DNA of 7,779 bases, from the NCBI GenBank assembly GCA_016932075.1, contig JAFGDP010000008.1, positions 1 through 7,779 of the forward strand, in the 5' to 3' direction. Positions 1 through 5,670 of this stretch are shown here, piece after piece. Under the pieces are notes generated by a model, which saw nothing but the letters and a program-made list of their open reading frames with translations, did no database searches and was not told where the DNA came from. The stretch is from Chitinispirillaceae bacterium. GTDB taxonomy: Bacteria; Fibrobacterota; Chitinivibrionia; Chitinivibrionales; Chitinispirillaceae. Both the position numbers and the translations under genes were made by a program. Numbering within the stretch: position 1 is the first letter of the stretch; each line of letters opens with the position of its first letter.

Positions 1-636
1 CCTGCAGACACTGCGGAATTCGCGGCAGCGCCGAATATGAGTCCACGGTATGTTCCTTTTCCTCCGACCGATTCGAAAGGAAAAACGAGTTTTTCTTTTG
101 GCGCTTTCTGCGATATCGGGTTTTTAAACATGGTTTCCGTCCGTCCGGCAGTTTATTATTCCCGACGCTCATTGACCGTTACGGGAAAATATAACGAATC
201 TTTTATAAATCCTGCTGACAGCACGGTTAGCTATGAAACAATAATAAAAAGGGGGAATTTTACCGCACGCTACCTTTCCTTTCCCGTGGATGTTAAAATC
301 AGATATCCCGGTATTCCGATGGCGCAACCTTATCTCCTTGCGGGATTAAATACCGAAATAACATTCGGGGCCAGCTATCATGATACCTTACAGGTGACGG
401 ATCAATACAATACCATGATGTCCTGGGAAATCAATCCTGTCCCGGACAAGATATTCAAAGAACTCAGCATGGGACTCGATCTGGGCGCGGGCGTGGAAGT
501 ACCCCTTGGCTTGATTGTTCCGTTTGTTGAATTCAATTACAACCTCGGATTAACGAATATCAATGCGCACGAAAATGAGAGAGCGACAAGAATCCGGGGA
601 ATCCAGTTAAAGGCCGGCGTCAAGTTTAAAACCTGA
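1..636 (+). CDS. PorT-like outer-membrane beta-barrel protein (5' end outside window)
   Basis: Outer-membrane beta-barrel of the PorT/OMP_b-brl type, 3' part only. The frame is open from base 1 with no stop before the first internal ATG at 37, and no Shine-Dalgarno sequence or signal peptide lies at that ATG, so the true start is upstream of the window. About 211 residues are visible. They alternate hydrophobic and polar positions as membrane strands do, with typical family landmarks: a strand pair ending in YLSFPVDVKIRY, then PYLLAGLNTEI, then GLDLGAGVEVPLG and VPFVEFNYNLGLTNI, and a last strand GIQLKAGVKFKT before TGA. In this family such strands form a small 8- to 10-stranded barrel whose ligand is usually unknown. 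The gene converges on the barrel gene at 727-1968, so it is not in the motor operon. The family call is by pattern recognition only. Confidence 0.75.
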   Translation, partial: PADTAEFAAAPNMSPRYVPFPPTDSKGKTSFSFGAFCDIGFLNMVSVRPAVYYSRRSLTVTGKYNESFINPADSTVSYETIIKRGNFTARYLSFPVDVKIRYPGIPMAQPYLLAGLNTEITFGASYHDTLQVTDQYNTMMSWEINPVPDKIFKELSMGLDLGAGVEVPLGLIVPFVEFNYNLGLTNINAHENERATRIRGIQLKAGVKFKT

Positions 637-680
637 AAAAGTTGACCTGTAATTTCCGCCGCGCGAAGCCGGAGGGAGTT

Positions 681-758
681 ATGAAACCGGTTCTGTTATT
701 GTGGCTGGTACTTGACGGCACGTCAATTAAAAACTGTATGTTGCGCTTATCCTCGTGA
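681..758 (+). other. possible 25-codon ORF with signal-like N-terminus
   Basis: After the plus-strand barrel gene, GGAGGG at 671-676 stands 4 bases before an ATG at 681. It opens a 25-codon frame ending in TGA at 756-758. The product starts MKPVLLLWLVLDG, a basic residue followed by a leucine-rich stretch like the start of a signal peptide, then ends quickly. Its last 32 bases overlap the end of the convergent gene on the other strand. It could be a tiny secreted or membrane peptide, the stub of a longer lost gene, or chance. No homologue is recognised. Confidence 0.2.
712..726. terminator. short hairpin between convergent genes (weak terminator candidate)
   Basis: TTGACG (712-717) and CGTCAA (721-726) form a perfect 6-bp stem with a GCA loop, directly abutting the stop codon (727-729) of the minus-strand barrel gene. 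The position suits a bidirectional terminator. Against this, no run of T follows it on either strand, so a classic intrinsic terminator is not supported. Confidence 0.2.
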
Positions 759-1968
759 AAAGGTGATGCGCCGATCCGCTGATGAGATTTGAGAACGTGT
801 AAGGCATGTCTTCCGCTGCGACGAAATCAACACGCAGCCGGTTTTCAACATTCACCCCGAAACCGAGTGCCACGAGGTCGTTGTCCGATCCGTCAGAAGG
901 GCTGTTTTCGTCCCACCAGTTTCTGGATACGCCGCCGCTGTCCGCCGACGTGTACATGATCGTTTTCGAGCCTCCCACCCGAATGACAAACCAATCCCAC
1001 CATATGCTGCGTTCTATCCCGAAACTGACACGCCCGCCGATGCCGGACCTCGTTGAGTCGTTAAAATAAGAACACCCCTTGAACAGCGTCTCGATACCAG
1101 TCCAGAAAAAGCCCTTGTCAATACGCAGATTAAGGCCCACCCCTCCGGCAAGGTCGAAAAGCGAGACGCTGTCGCCGTGCATTCTTACTTCCTGAATCCC
1201 GAGGTGCGGCACCAAGTCGCCGTTCAACATGGGAAGCGCCGAAAACAACCTGACATCTGCCCTGGCAAACACGTCATTATTAGCGGTAATCCTCTTGATA
1301 CGAAGACTTGGGTTTGCGTTATACACGCTGTCGCCCATGGCGCGCAGAATACCTCCGCTCAATGCCACTTCAAGGTTCGTAGACTTCGCCACAGGCCAGT
1401 TGATGCCTCCCGTTAACTTATAGCAGCTGGTCTCATAACTGACGACGTCGCGCTGGCCCGGTTGCGACTGAACGATGCTCTGAAAAGCCATATACCCGCC
1501 GACGCCGACCATCCCGCCGTTTTCGAGCACATAACCAAGCAGCAGGTCCATTTTTCCGGCCGGGGAAACAAACGAATCGGTCGGATTGCCGAAATATTCG
1601 TCACTCCCGGGTGTAATGTAATCAAGAAATTCATCGTGCCTGTTAAAAACGGCTCCGACGGAGAACATGGGGTACTGGTTCCTGCTTGCGGAATCCCTGT
1701 TTAACGAATAGGAGACTATCCCCCCGAAAAAAGGATCTACCGGATCCCGGTTACGGTTCCCTATCGTATCCTCAGGTAAATGTCTGTATACTCCGAAAGA
1801 GCCGTATACAAGATTAGGGTAAAGGTTGATATTGGCCGGGTTCCTGAAAATACTGACCTCATCCATGAAAAAATCATCATGACGTCCCATTGAAATGACA
1901 CGCGCATCCGTCGCGAAGCAGCTTGCCGCAATGCCTGCCGCAAGAATCACCATGACGACTTTCTTCAT
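727..1968 (-). CDS. secreted outer-membrane barrel-like protein (PorV/FadL-like N-terminal motif)
   Basis: Predicted outer-membrane barrel of 413 residues, function unknown. The ATG at 1968 is chosen because GGAGG sits 7 bases upstream and the protein then begins with a clean signal peptide (MKKVVMVILAAGIAASCFA, probable cleavage before TDARV). A longer frame to 2034 adds 22 residues that do not look like a secretion signal and has no good ribosome site. The mature N-terminus, RVISMGRHDDFF followed by SIFRNPANI, recalls the 'SMG...D...NPA' signature of PorV/PorQ/FadL-type barrels. The body alternates hydrophobic and polar positions (for example GGIVSYSLN, GGMVGVGGYMAFQS, FVIRVGGSK). The chain ends in RISATYSF, with a terminal aromatic residue as in BAM-dependent barrels. 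The gene lies 116 bp after the AgmX-like gene on the same strand with no clear terminator between them, so it may be the last gene of the motor operon and its outer-membrane partner (inference). The 116-bp gap is AT-rich and holds nothing else I can name. Confidence 0.75.
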   Translation of the reverse strand: MKKVVMVILAAGIAASCFATDARVISMGRHDDFFMDEVSIFRNPANINLYPNLVYGSFGVYRHLPEDTIGNRNRDPVDPFFGGIVSYSLNRDSASRNQYPMFSVGAVFNRHDEFLDYITPGSDEYFGNPTDSFVSPAGKMDLLLGYVLENGGMVGVGGYMAFQSIVQSQPGQRDVVSYETSCYKLTGGINWPVAKSTNLEVALSGGILRAMGDSVYNANPSLRIKRITANNDVFARADVRLFSALPMLNGDLVPHLGIQEVRMHGDSVSLFDLAGGVGLNLRIDKGFFWTGIETLFKGCSYFNDSTRSGIGGRVSFGIERSIWWDWFVIRVGGSKTIMYTSADSGGVSRNWWDENSPSDGSDNDLVALGFGVNVENRLRVDFVAAEDMPYTFSNLISGSAHHLFTRISATYSF

Positions 1969-2084
1969 AACGTTTCCTCCGTGAACCTTTAATGTGATCA
2001 GCGCCTGCTCAGCTCTCCTCACCCATTCGAACATATATCCGGGGAGTTTTAATTAATGGTGCCGTTGTTCAGAAATATAATATC

Positions 2085-3434
2085 TTACTGCGAGAATACG
2101 AACGGGTATACGACTTCCGTTACATCCCCTGGTTTGTCTATCTTTTCGAACATCCAGCGTTTTATTTTATCGGTGACCGATACTTCCAGTTCATGGTCCG
2201 CCATGGTGGACTCCAGTATCTGGCAGAAAATCACCTTGCCGAACTCATCGATGGCGAATTTTACGGTTATCTTGCCTTTGAGACCGGGTTTTTCCCTCAG
2301 CCGTTTATTGTACGCATACCTCAAGGCCGCGATATTCTGCATGACGACCCGCATGATACTTGCCTTGCTTCTTCCGCCGGTCAATGATGCGCCCTTCAGA
2401 AAATCCGGAGCCGATATTTTAAGCGAGCCCCGTTTCTTCAACTCAAGGGAGCTCGCGCCCTCATCCCCTCCCATAAGGTTCCCGATAAGGTCGTCAATGC
2501 CACCCGCCCCGCTTCCGCCGAACCCGCTCCCATAGCCGGACCCGTACCCAATCCCCGCTGCGCCTCTCCTGCCGGAACCGCCGCCGCCCCCTGATTTCAA
2601 TCCGCCGACCCCTGAAAGAATGGCGTCAATACCGGTAGCAAACCCTCCTTTTCCAAACAGATCTGCGGACGCGACCGTTTTACCCTTGACCTGGCCTGAA
2701 ATTATTCCGAGGACTCCGGAGCGGGTTACCCGTGCGCGGGGATCACCGCCGCCTCCGAAAGTGCCGCCCTGTCCCCTGCTCTTCGACTGCTTCATTTTTT
2801 TAACATCGCTTTTTTCCTTTTCCTTTTCTTTTTGTTTCAGCTCCTCGGCTTCCCTTTCCTTCTTCTTTTCCTCTTCACTCTTTTTCTGCAGCGTCTCGGG
2901 CAGATCCTTGCCTTGCATGAGTTTTGCGATGCGCTCTTCCGGGACCTTCTGATAAAAATCCGTCGCGACTTTGACGACTTCCATGGAACTCAGCCAGACG
3001 CAGAAAACCACACCCACGAGAAGCGAGATGATCTCCAGGTTGCGGAGGCGCTTGTCCTTTTCGATAATAAAAATGTCCTTCCGTGACTTCAGCACTTCGA
3101 TATACTCCTGCTCGCTCAAGAGCCTTCCCGGCGCATCTTCCTCGTCATCGGAGGACTTACCTGCTGCTGCAGCCTGGTTGATTGCCGATACCGGTCCTGC
3201 CGCAGCGCCGACGCCGATTGCCGACAGCACGACTTCCGCTCCGACGGCTTCGAACTGCGTCTTGATTTTTATCGCTTCCTGTTCTTCGGCCTCCTGGCGG
3301 ACGCAAATCGGCTTGACGACGAGGCTGTTAAGCACCGTTTGCACCGGACTTCCGGACCACCGCGCGATCTCTTCCGCGATCCTTGAGGCACGGGCCGTAT
3401 CCCCGCATTTTTTTATCAGAACTTTGTATTTCAC
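2085..3434 (-). CDS. AgmX/PglI-type TonB-like protein with N-terminal L7/L12-like domain
   Basis: Probable force-transducing envelope protein, 449 residues. Start: GTG at 3434, 2 bases after the upstream TAA, with AAGGGA upstream. A longer frame, also GTG-initiated (3494), would overlap exbD-2 by about 58 bases and add a basic, unrelated-looking tail. Domains: residues 2-71 resemble the ribosomal L7/L12 C-terminal domain (YKVLIKKCGD at the start, FEAVGAEVVL at the end); 72-130 is a polar linker; 133-153 is one transmembrane helix; 175-220 is a Lys/Glu-rich coiled or extended stretch; 221-325 is glycine-rich with an RVTRSGVLGIISG segment; 335-449 is the TonB/AgmX-like C-terminal domain, with PGLKGKITVKFAIDEFGKV and a final VVYPFVF. 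In AgmX/GltJ and TonB the C-terminal domain is periplasmic and contacts outer-membrane partners, with energy from an ExbB/ExbD-type channel. The adjacent ExbB and ExbD genes support that role here. The large cytoplasmic N-terminal part sets it apart from ordinary TonB and TolA. Confidence 0.85.
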   Translation of the reverse strand: MKYKVLIKKCGDTARASRIAEEIARWSGSPVQTVLNSLVVKPICVRQEAEEQEAIKIKTQFEAVGAEVVLSAIGVGAAAGPVSAINQAAAAGKSSDDEEDAPGRLLSEQEYIEVLKSRKDIFIIEKDKRLRNLEIISLLVGVVFCVWLSSMEVVKVATDFYQKVPEERIAKLMQGKDLPETLQKKSEEEKKKEREAEELKQKEKEKEKSDVKKMKQSKSRGQGGTFGGGGDPRARVTRSGVLGIISGQVKGKTVASADLFGKGGFATGIDAILSGVGGLKSGGGGGSGRRGAAGIGYGSGYGSGFGGSGAGGIDDLIGNLMGGDEGASSLELKKRGSLKISAPDFLKGASLTGGRSKASIMRVVMQNIAALRYAYNKRLREKPGLKGKITVKFAIDEFGKVIFCQILESTMADHELEVSVTDKIKRWMFEKIDKPGDVTEVVYPFVFSQ

Positions 3435-3436
3435 GG

Positions 3437-3940
3437 TTACATTTCCCTTTCCATGACGGCAAAATTCATCTTCATGTATCCGGCGCTTGCGCACGTATGC
3501 ATGATTTTATAAAGCACATCGAAATCCATGTTTTTATCGATCTGAATAGTGGCAATCCCTTCCGCCTGGTTGAGAAGGCCCTGCTTTATCTGGTCCTCCT
3601 CGATTTTCTTAGCGGTTTTCAACTTCTGCTCCAGCTGCGAGATGACCGGGTTTGGATTGTCCTGCGGTATCTTCCGCACGTCATCGGTCGGAACAACCGG
3701 GTTATTGTCTATAAGTATCATGTCGGAGGTCGCGGCTATCTGGACATGGATTTCCTTCGGTTTTATCGTTGACATCGAGTTTGGAAGCACAAGGTTGTCA
3801 GCGTTGGTCAGGATACTGCCCTCGGCGGAATAACTCTTCATCAGGTAAATCACCACTATAGAGAAGAAATCGATAAGCGAGGTGATGATGAGTCCCGTCG
3901 ATTTGGGCGTTGCGAACTTGTTTCTTCCGCGTTGTGCCAT
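3437..3940 (-). CDS. exbD: ExbD/TolR-family motor subunit, Asp retained (exbD-2)
   Basis: Inner-membrane ExbD/TolR-type subunit, 167 residues, close to the usual family length. The ATG at 3940 has AGGGG 6 bases upstream, and this site includes the end of the preceding gene, whose stop is only 2 bases away, so translational coupling is likely. A short basic cytoplasmic N-terminus (residues 1-16) is followed by one transmembrane helix (about 17-36) containing SLIDFF. Asp24 (GAT at 3869-3871) lines up with the proton-binding Asp of ExbD, TolR and MotB. The periplasmic part has a Lys/Glu/Gln-rich segment (about 98-122) and ends with the family's typical fold signature, ATIQIDKNMDFDVLYKIM, followed by AGYMKMNFAV. 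In the family, two ExbD chains sit inside an ExbB pentamer and Asp protonation drives movement. Here it probably pairs with the neighbouring longer paralogue. The symbol denotes family membership, not orthology to the E. coli gene. Confidence 0.88.
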   Translation of the reverse strand: MAQRGRNKFATPKSTGLIITSLIDFFSIVVIYLMKSYSAEGSILTNADNLVLPNSMSTIKPKEIHVQIAATSDMILIDNNPVVPTDDVRKIPQDNPNPVISQLEQKLKTAKKIEEDQIKQGLLNQAEGIATIQIDKNMDFDVLYKIMHTCASAGYMKMNFAVMEREM

Positions 3941-3942
3941 GG

Positions 3943-4752
3943 TTAACCCCTGAGCTTTGCTATTGAAATGTTTGGAAAGTCGGCCGAACGTGCCACATCC
4001 ATGAGCTGGACGACCTTGTCATAGGCCACCTGATTCTCCGCGGCGATGATAATATCCTCCCCGTCGCGCGCCTCGCGGTAACGCTCCTTGATTTTCATAA
4101 GTCTGTTTTTCATTTCATCGTACGCCAGGAGCGGGGCCAGTTTGTAAAGGGAAGGATCCTGAACGACAACCTGCCGGCGCGGATTGGTGACAAGCCATAC
4201 CTCGTCACCCGGCTGCACCGAGGTCAACGGTTTGCCGTCAGCGTCAGTCAGCATGAAACCCTCTTTGGTGTAAAGACATTGTAAAACATTATAATTCGTA
4301 TCGGTCACGTACAGCAGGATGTCCTGCCGTTCATTGATCTTGAACTGCTTTCCCGTCTTCGGGTTCATGACCGGTTTATCCGGATTCTTAGGGTCATATT
4401 CCTCGGTCACTTCGACCCTTCTGTCTTCCGCCGACACATAGTGATGGAACTCTTTGTAAAAAAGCGACGGCAGAAAGCCGTTCTTTGCGCCGATCGTCAC
4501 CACCGAATCGGTGATGATCATCGTCAGCATGAGCTTGTCCGATTCATCTTCGGGCGGCCGGGCGGTCTGGGCCTCTGCAGTATTCGAACCGCGGCCTTCC
4601 GGCAGTTTCAAGTTGATGACCGATATCTTCGCGAATTCCGCAGAAAGCATCAGCACCGGAATAAGCACGACCAGAAAATTGATGAACGGCTTTAAGTCGA
4701 TGTTTATATCCTCGGAAGCATCAACTGCCTTTTTCCTTGCCATCTGTCCCAT
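3943..4752 (-). CDS. long ExbD-like motor subunit lacking the conserved Asp (exbD-1)
   Basis: ExbD/TolR-like protein of 269 residues, nearly twice the normal length. The ATG at 4752 is preferred because AGGA lies 9 bases upstream. A TTG at 4761 would overlap that site, and an ATG at 4743 has no well-spaced site. A basic N-terminus (MGQMARKK) leads to a single transmembrane helix (about 22-42) beginning DLKPFINFLVVLIPVLM. Aligned on the Pro of the family pattern P-L-[VI]-D, the proton-binding Asp is replaced by Asn25 (AAT, plus-strand 4678-4680). The periplasmic fold seems split: the first part (LMLTMIITDSVVTIGA, 74-89) and the last part (GEDIIIAAENQVAYDKVVQL, 231-250, then FPNISIAKL) are ExbD-like. 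Between them, about residues 92-210 form an extra region with Asp/Pro/Lys-rich turns (YDPKNPDKPVMNPKTGKQ) and beta-like segments (GDEVWLVTNPRRQVVVQD). The stop lies 2 bases before exbD-2. Membership in the motor complex is inferred from gene order. Confidence 0.82.
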   Translation of the reverse strand: MGQMARKKAVDASEDINIDLKPFINFLVVLIPVLMLSAEFAKISVINLKLPEGRGSNTAEAQTARPPEDESDKLMLTMIITDSVVTIGAKNGFLPSLFYKEFHHYVSAEDRRVEVTEEYDPKNPDKPVMNPKTGKQFKINERQDILLYVTDTNYNVLQCLYTKEGFMLTDADGKPLTSVQPGDEVWLVTNPRRQVVVQDPSLYKLAPLLAYDEMKNRLMKIKERYREARDGEDIIIAAENQVAYDKVVQLMDVARSADFPNISIAKLRG

Positions 4753-4800
4753 AGTGAACAATCCTGTTAAGAGAATTTCTGGTTTAAATTTCCTGTTTCT

Positions 4801-4806
4801 ATTATA
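4801..4806 (-). promoter_or_regulatory. candidate internal -10 box upstream of exbD-1
   Basis: On the minus strand this reads TATAAT, a perfect sigma70-type -10 hexamer, about 50 bases before the exbD-1 start. No convincing -35 hexamer stands 16-18 bases upstream. Instead the inverted repeat at 4814-4832 occupies that space, as an operator or activator site might. The AT-rich setting makes chance occurrence plausible. Confidence 0.22.
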
Positions 4807-4813
4807 TTAAACG

Positions 4814-4832
4814 ACATTTCTCCCTGAAATGT
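4814..4832. repeat. perfect inverted repeat, 7-bp stem, 5-base loop
   Basis: ACATTTC (4814-4820) and GAAATGT (4826-4832) are exact reverse complements around TCCCT. The palindrome sits within the left copy of the direct repeat and just upstream of the TATAAT box on the minus strand. It could be a protein-binding operator, or a small RNA hairpin in the exbB-exbD transcript. It lacks a T-run, so it is not a classic terminator. Confidence 0.5.
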
Positions 4833-4841
4833 TACACCGGT
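4818..4841. repeat. imperfect direct repeat, copy 1
   Basis: This 24-base copy shares the blocks TTCTCCC, GAAA, GT and ACACCGGT, in order, with copy 2 at 4882-4904. The two differ by two substitutions and one missing base. The copies are 64 bases apart in the 151-bp spacer between exbB and exbD-1. Such a pair could be a two-site operator, a remnant of a dispersed repeat, or a local duplication. Confidence 0.55.
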
Positions 4842-4881
4842 CATTACAACGACGCACTGTACATCGCCTCTCATAACCGGA

Positions 4882-4904
4882 TTCTCCCGGAAAGTCACAC
4901 CGGT
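4882..4904. repeat. imperfect direct repeat, copy 2
   Basis: This is the 23-base partner of the repeat at 4818-4841. It touches the first base of the exbB stop codon (plus-strand 4904). The stem that is perfect in copy 1 is reduced to TTC/GAA here. A longer-range AACCGG (4875-4880) and CCGGTT (4900-4905) inverted pair brackets this copy. Confidence 0.5.
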
Positions 4905-5530
4905 TACTCCTCCACCGCATTGATCAGCTTCGTCGTTTTTTCATCCATGTCTTCCATGATCTTATCAGCCTTGCCGCTGAGCATACCATGGACCATGATG
5001 CAGGGCACCGCAACGAGGAGCCCCATGAGCGTCGCCGACATCGTGATGCTGATACCGGCGGCAAGCTGCTGGGCTCGCTGTGCCGCAGGCGCGTTCGCAA
5101 TGGCATCAAAGCACTCCATGGTGCCGTAAATAGTACCGGTAAGCCCGATCAGCGTCGCCAGGTTGGCAAACGTGTTCAGAAGAAAGACATTGCGTTTCAC
5201 TTTCGGGCCTTCGGTCAGGAAAACCTCGTCAACAGCCTTTTTAATGGCCTTGGGGCCTTTGTCCCTGTTGAGCAGAACACCCGCCACCCCTTTTGCCAGA
5301 GGCGACTTAACCGATGCTGCATACTTCGCTGCGCGCTCGAAATCACCCGCCTTGATATACTTGTTGATCGCACTCATGAAGTTGCTGCTTCCCCAGTCGC
5401 ACTTGAGGAAAAGATACCAGAACCGCTCGGCAGCAAGCCCCATCGCGATAAAAGCCACAAAAGCCAGAATCCACATGATGAAAGATGCCGCCGACTGAAA
5501 ACCGAGAAGCAGGAAGTTTACCATCTGCAT
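4904..5530 (-). CDS. exbB: ExbB/TolQ/MotA-family proton-channel protein
   Basis: Inner-membrane channel subunit of the ExbB/TolQ/MotA family, 208 residues, which is usual for ExbB/TolQ. The ATG at 5530 has GAGGAGG 7 bases upstream, an excellent ribosome site. Three transmembrane helices are visible: TM1 at about residues 12-33, TM2 at about 118-141 (FANLATLIGLTGTIYGTMEC, matching the family's LGLLGTV.G core), and TM3 at about 158-181 (GISITMSATLMGLLVAVPC, matching GI..AL..T..GL.VAIP). A large cytoplasmic segment (about 45-115) and a charged tail (KADKIMEDMDEKTTKLINAVEE) complete the normal topology. In the family, five such chains surround two ExbD/TolR chains and conduct protons. Downstream come two ExbD-like genes and an AgmX/TonB-like gene, so it is likely the stator of that machine. 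The symbol marks the family only; TolQ- or AglR-like naming would be equally fair. Confidence 0.9.
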   Translation of the reverse strand: MQMVNFLLLGFQSAASFIMWILAFVAFIAMGLAAERFWYLFLKCDWGSSNFMSAINKYIKAGDFERAAKYAASVKSPLAKGVAGVLLNRDKGPKAIKKAVDEVFLTEGPKVKRNVFLLNTFANLATLIGLTGTIYGTMECFDAIANAPAAQRAQQLAAGISITMSATLMGLLVAVPCIMVHGMLSGKADKIMEDMDEKTTKLINAVEE

Positions 5531-5565
5531 AAGAAAGCCTCCTCATGGAATCGTATTTTTAAGGG

Positions 5566-5610
5566 TTATCTATACTGAATATCTATTAACATCTTTTCGA
5601 CCGCATTCAT
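5566..5610 (-). other. leader region: start-stop ATG-TAA followed by a 14-codon frame
   Basis: In the spacer before exbB, AGGAG is followed 8 bases later by ATG (5613-5615) immediately followed by TAA (5610-5612). An ATG overlapping that stop (5608-5610) then opens a 14-codon frame (MNAVEKMLIDIQYR) ending in TAA at 5566-5568. It may be a leader that tunes ribosome loading ahead of exbB, or chance in AT-rich DNA. No known leader-peptide type is recognised. Confidence 0.18.
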
Positions 5611-5641
5611 TACATAAAAGACGCTCCTTTCTCAGTCCTCA

Positions 5642-5670
5642 ATAATATCTTAAAACCGCGATCATTGCAA
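5642..5670 (-). promoter_or_regulatory. candidate sigma70-type promoter for the exbB operon
   Basis: On the minus strand TTGCAA (5665-5670; 4 of 6 to TTGACA) is followed after exactly 17 bases by TATTAT (5642-5647; 5 of 6 to TATAAT). The -35 box overlaps the last codons of the TPR gene and the -10 lies in the spacer. This would give a leader of about 105 bases before exbB. It would let the motor genes be expressed separately from the TPR gene. The match is to the general bacterial consensus and is unproven in this lineage. Confidence 0.35.

Larger units (their letters stand above)
4767..4898 (-). other. possible 43-codon ORF filling the exbB-exbD spacer
   Basis: An open frame fits the spacer between exbB and exbD-1 almost exactly. 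It can start at GTG 4898, with GGAGGAG (4907-4913) 8 bases upstream, or at ATG 4874, with GGGAG 9 bases upstream (35 codons). It ends in TAA at 4767-4769, just before the AGGA site of exbD-1. The product would be small and soluble-looking, with the peptide TGVTF encoded by both copies of the local DNA repeat (only one copy is inside the shorter version). Caution: the GGAGGAG belongs to the final Glu-Glu codons of exbB, the codons near the end are AT-rich (AAT ATA ATA), and the repeat copies differ by a 1-base indel, which argues against selection on the protein. Non-coding regulatory DNA is equally possible. Confidence 0.22.

Noticed and set aside
1969..2034. A 22-residue N-terminal extension of the barrel gene
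   Set aside because: The extension lacks a good ribosome site and would bury the signal peptide. The internal ATG at 1968 has GGAGG at ideal spacing and a standard signal peptide.
2041..2084. AT-rich stretch with TTAATTAA between the transducer and barrel genes as a terminator or promoter
   Set aside because: It has no stable hairpin with a T-run and no paired -35/-10 boxes with acceptable spacing. It is only a short AT-rich palindrome.
2464..2775. Glycine-codon-rich tract of the transducer as a CRISPR-like or satellite repeat
   Set aside because: The repetition comes from GGC/GGA/GGG codons in a glycine-rich linker that stays in frame. There are no regular spacer-repeat units.
4988..5578. 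A 196-codon plus-strand frame over the exbB gene and its leader
   Set aside because: It is antisense to an unambiguous ExbB-family gene, and its composition (Arg, His and Asn rich, no membrane or fold pattern) looks like a shadow frame.
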